Source of the DNA: Microbacterium murale | Lineage (GTDB): Bacteria > Actinomycetota > Actinomycetes > Actinomycetales > Microbacteriaceae | Direction: 5' to 3' | DNA: 64,000 bases | Assembly: GCF_014635185.1 (NCBI RefSeq) | Contig: NZ_BMCM01000001.1 | Span: 1,240,001 to 1,304,000 of the forward strand | Shown: piece after piece, positions 33,024 through 41,216 of the stretch | Position numbering within the stretch: position 1 is the stretch's first letter | Layout of the letters: each line of letters starts with the position of its first letter | The notes under the pieces: generated by a model | Seen by the model: only the letters and a program-made list of their open reading frames with translations | Database searches by the model: none | Told to the model about the DNA's origin: nothing | Position numbers and translations under genes: made by a program

Positions 33024-33856
33024 GTACGCCACTCCTCGAGGTTCGCGGACTGTCCGCAGGCTACGAACAGAAGGTCGGCCTGTTCCGGCGCAGGGTCGTG
33101 CCCGCCGTGCGCGACATCAGCTTCGACATCCATCCGGGTGAGACTCTGGCGTTCGTCGGGGAATCCGGTTCGGGCAAGAGCACGACGGGCCGCGCGATCC
33201 TGCGGTTGCTCCCGACACTGGCGGGGAGCATCCGTTTCGACGGGCAGGACCTGGCGGAGTGGGGGGAGCGCACCCCGTTGGCATATCGGCGGCAGGTGCA
33301 GGCGGTCTTCCAGGATCCGAGCGCGTCGCTGAACCCGCGCCACCTCATCTCGCACACCCTCGACACCGCGCTCGAGCGTCACGGGCACCGAGATCGACGC
33401 GACCGACGTGATCGGATGGTCGAGGCGATCGAGCTCGTCGGGCTCGGCGTGGAGCATCTCGATCGTTTCCCGGTCGAGATGTCGGGAGGGCAGCAGCAGC
33501 GCGCGGCGATCGCCAGGGCTCTGGTGCTCGAGCCGAGGCTCGTCGTGTGCGATGAGGCCGTGAGCGCCCTCGACCTCTCGACGCAGGGGCAGATCATCAA
33601 CCTGCTCGCCGACCTGCAGCAGAAGACCGGCGTGAGCTACCTGTTCATCGCGCATGACCTGGCACTCGTGCGGCACATCGCCGATCGGGTCGGGGTGATG
33701 AGCCAGGGGGACCTGGTCGAACTCGCCGAAACCGAGGAACTGTTCGAGTCTCCGCAGGATGCCTACACGCGGCGGCTGCTTGCCGCGACGCCGGCGTCGC
33801 ATCCGGCCGGCCGCGAGGAGAGACGGCTGCAGCGGAAGACGATCAGGACGGCATGA
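33020..33856 (+). CDS. DppF/OppF-type ABC importer ATPase
   Basis: The 278-residue protein has Walker [27 protein letters not shown] typical of OppF/DppF, signature MSGGQQQRAAIARAL, Walker B LVVCDEAVSALDLS and the H-loop FIAHDLALVRHI. It would be the second nucleotide-binding subunit with the fused ATPase. It is shorter than the usual 320-330 residues; the C-terminal region that carries an iron-sulfur or regulatory extension in some relatives is missing. ATGA overlap with the upstream gene. Confidence 0.9.
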   Translation: MSTPLLEVRGLSAGYEQKVGLFRRRVVPAVRDISFDIHPGETLAFVGESGSGKSTTGRAILRLLPTLAGSIRFDGQDLAEWGERTPLAYRRQVQAVFQDPSASLNPRHLISHTLDTALERHGHRDRRDRRDRMVEAIELVGLGVEHLDRFPVEMSGGQQQRAAIARALVLEPRLVVCDEAVSALDLSTQGQIINLLADLQQKTGVSYLFIAHDLALVRHIADRVGVMSQGDLVELAETEELFESPQDAYTRRLLAATPASHPAGREERRLQRKTIRTA

Positions 33857-33892
33857 CGATCATGCGGTGTCGGCTGCAGTGAAGGAGGATCC

Positions 33893-34279
33893 ATGGGCGG
33901 ACGTGTGAGCATCGAACTGCCCGGCTTCGGGCACGCGAACCCCATTCCGGCGGCGAGCCGCATCGGGCCGTTCCTCGCGTCGGGCGCGCTCACCGGGCGC
34001 GACCCGCAGACCCGCGAGATGCCGGAAGGGCTCGACGAGCAGTGCGCGAATGTGTTCCAGCACATCCGTGCGCTGATGGATGCCGCGGGCGGATCGACCG
34101 ACGACATCCTCAAACTCACGATCCACCTGACGACGTATCGCGATCGTGATGCGCTGAACCGTGAGTGGTCGGCGATGTTCCCCGACCCGGCCTCCCGGCC
34201 CGCGCGCCAGGTGCTGGCCGCCGAGCTCGACGGCGGCGCACTCGTCCACGCCGATGTGCTGGCGGTGCTCAGCGGCTGA
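33893..34279 (+). CDS. RidA-family protein (YjgF/YER057c/UK114)
   Basis: The 128-residue protein has the RidA trimer pattern (SGALTGRDPQTREMPEGLDEQCANVFQHIRALM, then DILKLTIHLTTY). Arg105 in RPARQV, the residue that holds the substrate carboxylate, is kept, while the Glu120 of the classical deaminase is Ala. RidA proteins hydrolyse enamine/imine intermediates, and one branch contains 2-aminomuconate deaminase. With an ACMSD-like gene in the same locus, an amino-substituted ring-cleavage intermediate is conceivable. Good GGAGGATCC before ATG 33893. Last gene of the plus-strand operon. Confidence 0.88.
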   Translation: MGGRVSIELPGFGHANPIPAASRIGPFLASGALTGRDPQTREMPEGLDEQCANVFQHIRALMDAAGGSTDDILKLTIHLTTYRDRDALNREWSAMFPDPASRPARQVLAAELDGGALVHADVLAVLSG

Positions 34280-34295
34280 GCTGAGCCGGCTCAGC
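34280..34295. terminator. 16-base palindrome between convergent genes
   Basis: GCTGAGCCGGCTCAGC is a perfect palindrome overlapping the end of the alkylation-repair gene (stop at 34291-34293) and 1 base after the RidA stop. It may terminate both transcripts. Confidence 0.4.
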
Positions 34296-34962
34296 CCTCG
34301 CGGCGCCTGACGATCTCGCCGATCCAGCTCGGCGCGAACGGCGAGGTGCAGCCAGGCGCTGTCGGGTAGTCGGCCAGCACCTGCAGGCGTTCGCCGATCT
34401 CCAGCGCACGTGCACGCAGGTGCGGGTGATAGATGCCGATCTGCGCGAGTGTTTCGTTCATCGTCCATTGCGGACGCGTGGGGGCGTCCTTCATATCGCG
34501 CTCGATCCGGTCGAGCAGATCTTCGAGATCGAGGCCCTCCGGCTTCTTCGCGACGCGTTCGCTCGTCAGCGACCACGCGGCCGCGGCGACCGTCGGATCC
34601 GCGTCGTCGAACCACCGCACGCGCATCTCCTCGGCGAGTGGCGACTTCTTCGCGATGTAGCTCACGAACCACTCGTTGACCTTCGGCGGGCGTGTCTCGC
34701 GCAGCATCGCATCCAACTCATCCGCGGAGAACTCCCGCGGCTTGCAGATCAGCAGCGCGAGCAGGCGCGGCGCGGTCTCACCCGTCGACCACAGCTCCTT
34801 CGCCAGGGCATGATTCGTCTTGACCTGCTTCGCGAGCCCGCGCATCTTCGACAGGTTGATGCCGTGGTCGTCGCCGCGCTTCTCGTTCGCGGACCGCATC
34901 TTCGGGTCTTCGAGCGCGGCGAGCTCGGAGAGCACGTCAGGGACGGTCATCGTGGCGGTCAT
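34291..34962 (-). CDS. AlkD-like DNA alkylation repair protein (HEAT-repeat fold)
   Basis: The 223-residue protein matches the DNA alkylation repair family: NEKRGDDHGINLSKMRGLAKQVK near the N-terminus, LWSTGETAPRLLALLICKP, VNEWFVSYIAKKSPL, and the C-terminal PGCTSPFAPSWIGEIVRRR. Helical HEAT-like repeats wrap DNA and excise alkylated bases. It has no link to the catabolic genes, with which it converges. ATG 34962 or 34950 are both possible. A nested palindrome lies upstream. Confidence 0.85.
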   Translation of the reverse strand: MTATMTVPDVLSELAALEDPKMRSANEKRGDDHGINLSKMRGLAKQVKTNHALAKELWSTGETAPRLLALLICKPREFSADELDAMLRETRPPKVNEWFVSYIAKKSPLAEEMRVRWFDDADPTVAAAAWSLTSERVAKKPEGLDLEDLLDRIERDMKDAPTRPQWTMNETLAQIGIYHPHLRARALEIGERLQVLADYPTAPGCTSPFAPSWIGEIVRRREG

Positions 34963-34987
34963 GATCCCAGCCTACGACCGGCTGTCG

Positions 34988-35077
34988 CGAGTACACCTGT
35001 CGGCCGAGATCACAGATGTCGGCTCGGATCGGCCATTTCGGCCGACATCCGTGACAATCCACCGACGGGTGTACTCG
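34988..35077. terminator. nested inverted repeat, second copy
   Basis: Outer arms 34988-35003 (CGAGTACACCTGTCGG) and 35062-35077 pair at 15 of 16 positions. Inner arms 35012-35025 and 35041-35054 pair at 13 of 14. The inner 42-base core (35011-35052) has the same length and the same arm sequence as that at 341-382. It follows the FUSC gene and is upstream of the AlkD-like gene. Confidence 0.55.
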
Positions 35078-35089
35078 GGCGCCGGGTCG

Positions 35090-36124
35090 TCAATCCTCCC
35101 CGACGAGTTCGTCGCGGATACGGCGCAGGTCTTCCATGAGTGAGCCGATCAGGATCCAATGACCTGATGCCGGCGGCTTCACCCGCAGCGGAGCTGTCAG
35201 CGCCGGGATGGCCGATGTCTCCGCGGAAGGCTCAGGTGCGACGTCGGCGACCTGCACTGCAAGGCGCACATCATGGCCGGCGCGGCGAAGCTGCTCAGCG
35301 ATCGCGTGCACGGTCGGTTCGTCGGCGAGGGTGTCGTCATAGTGGTCGAAGTACGCCCGCGTCATCCCGATCACCTGCGTGACGATCGGAGACAGCTTCT
35401 CGAGGAGGGCTCGCATCTCCACGAGGTCACCGCGTTGGGATCGGCGTGGGTTGAGCGTCAGCGCCTCCTCACCTGCGGAGATGGATGCTTCGGCTGCGAT
35501 CAGCATCGGCCGCAGCAGTCGCGCTTCCACCATCAGCCCCTGAAGCTGCGCTGGGGTCTGCGCAGTGGGCAGCGCCGAGGCCAGCCGGTCGAGACTGGCG
35601 GCGATCTCCGCGCCGAGCAGCCCCAGGTCGCGCCGCGCGGGGGCGGTGAGCACCGGTGGCACGATCAGGGCGTTGACGATGATGCCGATCGCGACGCCGA
35701 TCAGGGTCTCGACGATGCGGTCCAGGGCGTATTGAGGGCTGGATGATCCGAGCGCGAGGACGAGCATCGCCGAGATCGCGACCTGGTTCCCCATGCCAGG
35801 AGTGGCGCGGAAGACCCATGCCACCAGCATCGCCACCACGATCGCGAGCAGAACGACCCAGCTCTGCGGACCCAACAGCAGGCTGAGGCCCGTCGCGATA
35901 ACGACGCCGACGATCACGCCGAGGCTGCGCTCGATCGCCTTTGCGAACGACTGGTTCACACTCGGGAGCACCACCAGCAGGGCGGCGATCGCGGCGAACA
36001 CAGGCAGCGGTCCTGGCACCAGCCACCCGGCGATCAGCCATGCGCCGATCGTCGCCACCGCCGACTTCACGACCTGCAGTAGAGGTGCGCGTTTCGCGCT
36101 GCGCACCGCCGATGTCATCCGCAT
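35090..36124 (-). CDS. FUSC/aromatic acid exporter-family membrane protein
   Basis: The 344-residue protein has five to six hydrophobic helices in its first half (residues about 18-155, AVATIGAWLIAGWLVPG then AIAALLVVLPSVNQSFAKAIERSLGVIVGVVIATG) and a cytosolic helical second half, the layout of half-size FUSC proteins such as YgaA/ArAE relatives. These are suspected exporters of aromatic acids, but proof exists for few. ATG 36124 follows GTGGGGA. It diverges from the siderophore operon and its promoter may overlap the iron box. Confidence 0.78.
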   Translation of the reverse strand: MRMTSAVRSAKRAPLLQVVKSAVATIGAWLIAGWLVPGPLPVFAAIAALLVVLPSVNQSFAKAIERSLGVIVGVVIATGLSLLLGPQSWVVLLAIVVAMLVAWVFRATPGMGNQVAISAMLVLALGSSSPQYALDRIVETLIGVAIGIIVNALIVPPVLTAPARRDLGLLGAEIAASLDRLASALPTAQTPAQLQGLMVEARLLRPMLIAAEASISAGEEALTLNPRRSQRGDLVEMRALLEKLSPIVTQVIGMTRAYFDHYDDTLADEPTVHAIAEQLRRAGHDVRLAVQVADVAPEPSAETSAIPALTAPLRVKPPASGHWILIGSLMEDLRRIRDELVGED

Positions 36125-36190
36125 GTTCCCCACGTTAGCCCTGGGCGATATCGGCCGAACCGTATGAGGCCAGCCTAACTCTCTGATAAA

Positions 36191-36209
36191 TTAGGGCAGG
36201 CTTACCAAA
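36191..36209 (+). promoter_or_regulatory. iron box (IdeR/DmdR-type) of the first siderophore operon
   Basis: The 19 bases TTAGGGCAGGCTTACCAAA match 15 of 19 positions of the consensus TTAGGTTAGGCTAACCTAA. A -10-like TAAATT (36187-36192) overlaps its left edge. The site is 51 bases before the GTG of the binding-protein gene, so iron-loaded repressor would block transcription. Confidence 0.75.
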
Positions 36210-36259
36210 GCATCCGGCGCTCTTCGTGCCATCCCCCGACAACCCGAAAGGGAAATCCC

Positions 36260-37342
36260 GTGCGCATCTCTCGTATTCTCGGCATCGGTGCGGTCGCAGT
36301 CATGGCAGTCGGCCTTGCCGCCTGCGCGACCCCCGCACCTTCCGACAGTTCGGACTCCGACTCCCTGATCGGCACGAACCCGGCATCCGCCGACGCGTTC
36401 CCGGTCACCGTGGAGCACTTCTTCGGAGAGACCACGATCAGCGAGAAGCCCGATCGCATCGCGACCGTCAACTGGGCCAATCACGAGGTCCCGCTCGCCC
36501 TCGGCGTCGTGCCGGTCGGAATGAGCAAGGTCGCCTGGGGGGACGACGACGACAACGGCGTGCTCCCGTGGGTCGAGGACAAGCTCGATGAACTCGGCAT
36601 CGATGTGTCGCTGATGGGTGACAAGGATGCAGAGAAGGCGGGCGAGGTGCCGGTGCTGTTCGACGAGGCCGACGGCATCGACTTCGAAGCCGTCGCCGAC
36701 ACGAGCCCCGACGTCATCCTCGCTTCGTACTCCGGCCTCACGCAGGAGGACTACGACACCCTCTCCAAGATCGCACCTGTCGTCGCGTACCCCGAGGTCG
36801 CATGGGGCACCTCGGTGCAGGACATGATCACGCTGAACTCCGAGGCGATCGGACTCGCCGACGAGGGCGAGGCACTGATCGAGGATCTGGATGCCCAGAC
36901 GCAGGCGGCACTCGACGCGCACCCCGCGCTGAAGGACGCGAAGCTGCTCTTCAGCTACATCGACCCGAACGACCTCAGCCAGGTCGGCTACTACACGCGC
37001 ATCGACACCCGCCCCGGCTTCCTGCTCGAACTCGGTCTGCCGGAGCCGCAGGTCGTCGCGGACAACGCCGACAGCACCGACTTCTACCTGATGGTCAGCG
37101 CGGAAGAGGTCGAGAAGTTCGACGACGTCGACGTGTTCATCACCTACGGCGACGAGTCGATCATCCCGCTGCTGCAGGCCGATCCCCTGCTAGGTAAGAT
37201 CCCCGCGATCGCCGCCGGCAACATCGCGATCCTTCCCGACGCGTCTCCGATGGCGAACTCCGCGAACCCGTCGCCGCTCTCGATTCCGTGGGGCATCGAC
37301 GACTACTTCGCGATTCTCGAAGCACCGCTGCTCGACGAGTGA
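36260..37342 (+). CDS. iron-siderophore ABC substrate-binding lipoprotein (FecB/FepB-type)
   Basis: The 360-residue protein has a lipoprotein signal (MRISRILGIGAVAVMAVGLAACAT, Cys at about 22) and the two-lobe helical-backbone fold of siderophore receptors. Key segments are ISEKPDRIATVNWANHEVPLALGVVPVG, FEAVADTSPDVILASYSGLTQEDYDTLSKIAPVV and the C-terminal AIAAGNIAILPD. It delivers ferric siderophore to the two permeases. GTG 36260 follows AAAGGGA. First gene of a five-gene operon with four-base overlaps. Confidence 0.92.
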   Translation: MRISRILGIGAVAVMAVGLAACATPAPSDSSDSDSLIGTNPASADAFPVTVEHFFGETTISEKPDRIATVNWANHEVPLALGVVPVGMSKVAWGDDDDNGVLPWVEDKLDELGIDVSLMGDKDAEKAGEVPVLFDEADGIDFEAVADTSPDVILASYSGLTQEDYDTLSKIAPVVAYPEVAWGTSVQDMITLNSEAIGLADEGEALIEDLDAQTQAALDAHPALKDAKLLFSYIDPNDLSQVGYYTRIDTRPGFLLELGLPEPQVVADNADSTDFYLMVSAEEVEKFDDVDVFITYGDESIIPLLQADPLLGKIPAIAAGNIAILPDASPMANSANPSPLSIPWGIDDYFAILEAPLLDE

Positions 37343-38385
37343 CCTCAGTCGCCCACGCTTCGACGTCGGGCGCCGCGAGACTGCGGCGCCCGACGTCGGT
37401 GCGTGTGCTCTGGCTGCTGATCGGCGCCGGCGTCATCCTCGTCCTGTGCATCCTGTCGGTCTCGTTCGGTGTGCGCACCGTATCGCTCGACGACATCGCC
37501 GCTGCGCTCACCGGGCACGACGACACCGTCTCGCAGGCCGCGATCATCAAGCGGATCCCCCGGACAGTGCTCGCCATCCTCGTCGGCGCCGCGCTCGCAC
37601 TCTCAGGAGCTGCGATGCAGGCCGTCACCCGCAACCCCATCGCCGACCCCGGCATCCTCGGAGTCACGAACGGCGCCTCGCTCGCGGTCGTGTTCGGGAT
37701 CGCCTTCTTCGGCATCTCGACCGCCTACGGTTACATGCTGCTGGCCATCCTCGGTGCCGCGGTCGCCGCTGTCTTCGTGTACGCGGTCGGCTCGCTCGGC
37801 CGGGGCGGTGCGACGCCCCTCAAACTCGCCCTCGCCGGGGCTGCGACCTCGGCGGCGCTCGGCTCACTGATCAGCGCGGTCATGCTGCCCCGCGTCGACC
37901 TGCTGCAGACGTTCCAGTCCTGGCAGGTCGGCGGCGTTGGCGGCGCGGAGTGGCCGCGCATCGCGATCACCGCTCCCGTGCTCGCCATCGGCGCGCTCAT
38001 CTGCTTCATGTGCGCACGCGGCATGAACTCCCTGGCGCTCGGCGACGACATGGCGGCCGGCCTCGGCGAGCGGGTCTTCCGCACCCGCCTCGTCTCGGCG
38101 GTCGGCGCCGTGATCCTCGCGGGCGCCGCCACGGCGATCGCCGGTCCGATCGGCTTCGTCGGCCTCGTCATCCCGCACATGTGCCGGATGCTGATCGGCA
38201 CGGACCACCGCTGGCTACTGCCGTTCTCCGCCCTCGGCGGCGCCGCACTGCTGCTCGCGAGCGACATCATCGGACGAGTGATCGCCCCATCGTCGGAGGA
38301 GATCCAGGTCGGCATCATCACGGCGGTCATCGGCGCACCGTTCTTCATCTGGATCGTCCGCCGCCAGAAGGTGCGCGAGCTGTGA
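37339..38385 (+). CDS. FecCD-type siderophore permease 1
   Basis: The 348-residue membrane protein has the FecCD layout with about nine helices: RIPRTVLAILVGAALALSGAAMQAVTRNPIADPGILGVTNGA is the family signature, followed by LGDDMAAGLGERV and a coupling region GPIGFVGLVIPHMCRMLIGTDHR. GTG 37339 overlaps the upstream stop. Forms a heterodimer with the next permease. Confidence 0.93.
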   Translation: MTSVAHASTSGAARLRRPTSVRVLWLLIGAGVILVLCILSVSFGVRTVSLDDIAAALTGHDDTVSQAAIIKRIPRTVLAILVGAALALSGAAMQAVTRNPIADPGILGVTNGASLAVVFGIAFFGISTAYGYMLLAILGAAVAAVFVYAVGSLGRGGATPLKLALAGAATSAALGSLISAVMLPRVDLLQTFQSWQVGGVGGAEWPRIAITAPVLAIGALICFMCARGMNSLALGDDMAAGLGERVFRTRLVSAVGAVILAGAATAIAGPIGFVGLVIPHMCRMLIGTDHRWLLPFSALGGAALLLASDIIGRVIAPSSEEIQVGIITAVIGAPFFIWIVRRQKVREL

Positions 38386-39443
38386 CCCTTCTGAAGCCCC
38401 TGGCCCCGGCCCCTATGCAGGGCCCGGCCGTGATCATGGCCGGCCGGCGCGCCCGCCACCGCCGTCACGCCGTGGCCACGATCGTCCTCGGCCTGCTGCT
38501 CTTCGCGCTCGCCGCGGTCGCGCTGATGTTCGGCAACTCGTTCTACACACCCGGCGAGATCATCCGGGTCATGCTGGGCGAGACCGTGCCGGGAGCATCC
38601 TTCACAGTCGGAGAGCTGCGCCTGCCGCGCACCGCGCTCGCGATCCTCGCCGGATTCGCCTTCGGGATCGCCGGTGTCACCTTCCAGACCCTGCTGCGCA
38701 ACCCGCTCGCCTCGCCCGACATCATCGGCATCACCGAGGGCGCGAGCGCCGCGGCCGTCGTCGGCATCGTCGTGCTCGGGCTGAGCGGCCCCGCCGTTTC
38801 AGCGATGGCATTGGGCGGAGTCCTGATCACCGCGATCGCGATCTATCTGCTCTCGAACAAGGGCGGCTTCTCCGGCATCCGCTTGATCCTGATCGGCATC
38901 GGAGTCGCCGCGATGCTGCAGAGCGTCGTGTCGTACGTCCTCTCGCGCGCGGCGGACTGGGACATCCAGATGGCGATGCGCTGGATCACCGGCAGCCTGA
39001 ACAACGCCGCCTGGGACGACGTCATCCCGCTCGCGATCGCCAGCGTCGTGATCCTGCCGTTCCTATTCAGTCAGGCGCAGGCGCTCGGGATGCTGCAACT
39101 CGGCGACGACTCGGCCGCCGGCCTCGGCGTGCGCGTCACGGTAACGCGGCTGATGTTCATCATCGGCGCCGTCGCGTTGCTCGCGTTCGCGACGGCGGGC
39201 ACCGGACCGATCGCGTTCGTCGCGTTCATGGCCGGACCCATCGCCGCGCGCATCACCGGCCCCGGCGCGAATCTGCTGCTGCCGTCGGCCTTCGTCGGCG
39301 CGGTGCTCGTGCTCGGCGGCGATCTGATCGGTCAGTTCGCGTTCGATGCGCGCTACCCGGTCGGCGTCATCACCGGTGTGCTCGGCGCTCCCTACCTGAT
39401 CTACCTGCTCATCCGCACCAACCGCTCTGGGGGCTCGCTGTGA
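38382..39443 (+). CDS. FecCD-type siderophore permease 2
   Basis: The 353-residue partner permease shows LRLPRTALAILAGFAFGIAGVTFQTLLRNPLASPDIIGITEGA, QLGDDSAAGLGVRV and GTGPIAFVAFMAGPIAARITGPG, again FecCD motifs. A Pro/Arg-rich N-terminal tail of about 35 residues precedes the first helix. GTG 38382 overlaps the first permease by four bases. Confidence 0.93.
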   Translation: MTLLKPLAPAPMQGPAVIMAGRRARHRRHAVATIVLGLLLFALAAVALMFGNSFYTPGEIIRVMLGETVPGASFTVGELRLPRTALAILAGFAFGIAGVTFQTLLRNPLASPDIIGITEGASAAAVVGIVVLGLSGPAVSAMALGGVLITAIAIYLLSNKGGFSGIRLILIGIGVAAMLQSVVSYVLSRAADWDIQMAMRWITGSLNNAAWDDVIPLAIASVVILPFLFSQAQALGMLQLGDDSAAGLGVRVTVTRLMFIIGAVALLAFATAGTGPIAFVAFMAGPIAARITGPGANLLLPSAFVGAVLVLGGDLIGQFAFDARYPVGVITGVLGAPYLIYLLIRTNRSGGSL

Positions 39444-40240
39444 CCGAGGCACACACACTGACCGCCGAGGGGGTGACTCTCGCGTACGGCGACCGCACTG
39501 TCATCGAGGGGCTCGATCTTCAGGTCGCGCCGGGCAAGATCACCTCGATCGTCGGGGCGAACGGATGCGGCAAGTCGACGCTGCTGCGATCGCTCGCGCG
39601 GCTGCTGTCGCCGGCATCCGGTCAGATCGTGCTGGACGGCAAATCGGTGCACTCCCGCCCCACCAAGGAGGTCGCCCGCGTGCTCGGCCTGCTGCCGCAG
39701 TCGCCGATCGCGCCGGAGGGGATCGCCGTGGCCGACCTGGTCGGGCGGGGACGGCATCCGCATCAGAAGGTGCTCGCCCGCTGGACCACGCACGACTACG
39801 AGGTCGTCGCCGACGCGCTCGAGGCGACAGGGATCACCGATCTCGCGGACCGCAGCGTCGACGAGCTGTCCGGCGGACAGCGTCAGCGCGTGTGGATCGC
39901 GATGGCGCTCGCGCAGGAGACCGACATCCTGCTGCTCGACGAGCCGACCACGTTCCTCGACGTCGCGCACCAGGTCGAGGTGCTCGATCTGCTCACCGAC
40001 CTCAGCGTCTCGCGCGGCACGACCATCGTCATGGTGCTGCACGATCTCAACCTCGCCGCGCGCTATTCCGACGAGCTCGTCGCGATGCGCGGCGGCCAGG
40101 TGCATGCGCTCGGCGCCCCGGACGACATCCTCACTCATACGCTGGTCGAAGAGGTCTTCGGCATGGCGAACCAGATCACCACCGACCCGGTCTCCGGGAA
40201 GCCGATGGTGACCCCGATCGGAAGGCATCATGTCCGCTGA
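39440..40240 (+). CDS. siderophore ABC importer ATPase (FecE/FepC-type)
   Basis: The 266-residue ATPase has Walker A GANGCGKSTLLRSLARL, signature LSGGQRQRVWIAMALA, Walker B ILLLDEPTTFLDV and H-loop VLHDLNLAAR. GRGRHPHQ is the usual FepC segment. GTG 39440 overlaps the upstream stop. It energises uptake through the two preceding permeases. Confidence 0.94.
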   Translation: MTEAHTLTAEGVTLAYGDRTVIEGLDLQVAPGKITSIVGANGCGKSTLLRSLARLLSPASGQIVLDGKSVHSRPTKEVARVLGLLPQSPIAPEGIAVADLVGRGRHPHQKVLARWTTHDYEVVADALEATGITDLADRSVDELSGGQRQRVWIAMALAQETDILLLDEPTTFLDVAHQVEVLDLLTDLSVSRGTTIVMVLHDLNLAARYSDELVAMRGGQVHALGAPDDILTHTLVEEVFGMANQITTDPVSGKPMVTPIGRHHVR

Positions 40241-41171
40241 CACTCGCACCCGCACCCCGTACGTCCTCGCCCGCGCCGAGGTGCGCGCGGTCGACCGGGT
40301 ATCGCCGAACTTCGTGCGCGTCACATTCGGCGGTCTCGACCTCGAGGATTTCGGCACGCCAGGCGATGTCTACGACGCGCGGATCAAGCTGGTCTTCCCG
40401 CCGGCGTCCGGCATCCTCCCCGATCTCGATCGCGACACCGACGACTGGTGGGGCTCGTATCTCGCCGTCCCCGAGGAATTGCGCGGATCGATGCGCACCT
40501 ACTCGGTGCGATCTCTGAACGTCGCGGATGCCGGCACCGAGGTCGTCGTCGACTTCGTGCTGCACCTGGCGCCGGGCCTCACCGGACCCGCCTCGCTGTG
40601 GGCGAGTGCGGCCGGTGTCGGCGACGAGCTCTGGATGGTCGGACCGCGCCGCGGCCGCGAAGACCGCAGCGGCATCGAGTACGCGCCGGGAGAGACATCG
40701 TCGGTGATGCTGGTCGGCGATGAGACCGCCGCTCCTGCGATCGCCCGCATCCTGGAGGATGCACCGCGGGGCCTCCGCGGCCTCGCGTTCATCGAGGTGC
40801 CGACCGCCGAGGACATCCTGCCCATCGACGCACCGGACGGAGTCGAGGTGCACTGGCTGCCGCGCGGCGATGCCGCACACGGACTGCGCCTCATCCCCAC
40901 CGTGCTCGACTGCCTCGGCGACGCCGATGCCAGTGGCGAGATCAAGATCACCGATCTCGAGGGCGAAGAGATGGTCTGGGAGACCCCGGTCTACTCGGGC
41001 AGCGGCGAAGACGTCGCGAGTGCCGCTGCGGGCGAGCGGTACTTCTGGATCGCGGGGGAGAGCGGCGTCGTCACGACGCTGCGTCGACACCTCGTGAAGG
41101 ATCTCGGCATCGACCGCGCGCAGGTGGCGTTCATGGGGTACTGGCGCCGCGGCGTCGCGATGCGCGGCTAG
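40230..41171 (+). CDS. siderophore-interacting protein (FAD-binding ferric-siderophore reductase)
   Basis: The 313-residue protein is of the SIP/ViuB type. The FAD-binding domain reads RVSPNFVRVTFGGLDLEDF and RTYSVRSLN, followed by the NAD(P)H part MLVGDETAAPAIARIL and the C-terminal WIAGESGVVTTLRRHLVKDLG. It reduces ferric siderophore in the cytoplasm to release Fe(II). ATG 40230 overlaps the ATPase gene by 11 bases. It closes the operon. Confidence 0.92.
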   Translation: MSADTRTRTPYVLARAEVRAVDRVSPNFVRVTFGGLDLEDFGTPGDVYDARIKLVFPPASGILPDLDRDTDDWWGSYLAVPEELRGSMRTYSVRSLNVADAGTEVVVDFVLHLAPGLTGPASLWASAAGVGDELWMVGPRRGREDRSGIEYAPGETSSVMLVGDETAAPAIARILEDAPRGLRGLAFIEVPTAEDILPIDAPDGVEVHWLPRGDAAHGLRLIPTVLDCLGDADASGEIKITDLEGEEMVWETPVYSGSGEDVASAAAGERYFWIAGESGVVTTLRRHLVKDLGIDRAQVAFMGYWRRGVAMRG

Positions 41172-41216
41172 CGAGCCGCATCCGCTCGTGTCACCGGCCC
41201 GTGGTTCGATGGAGGC

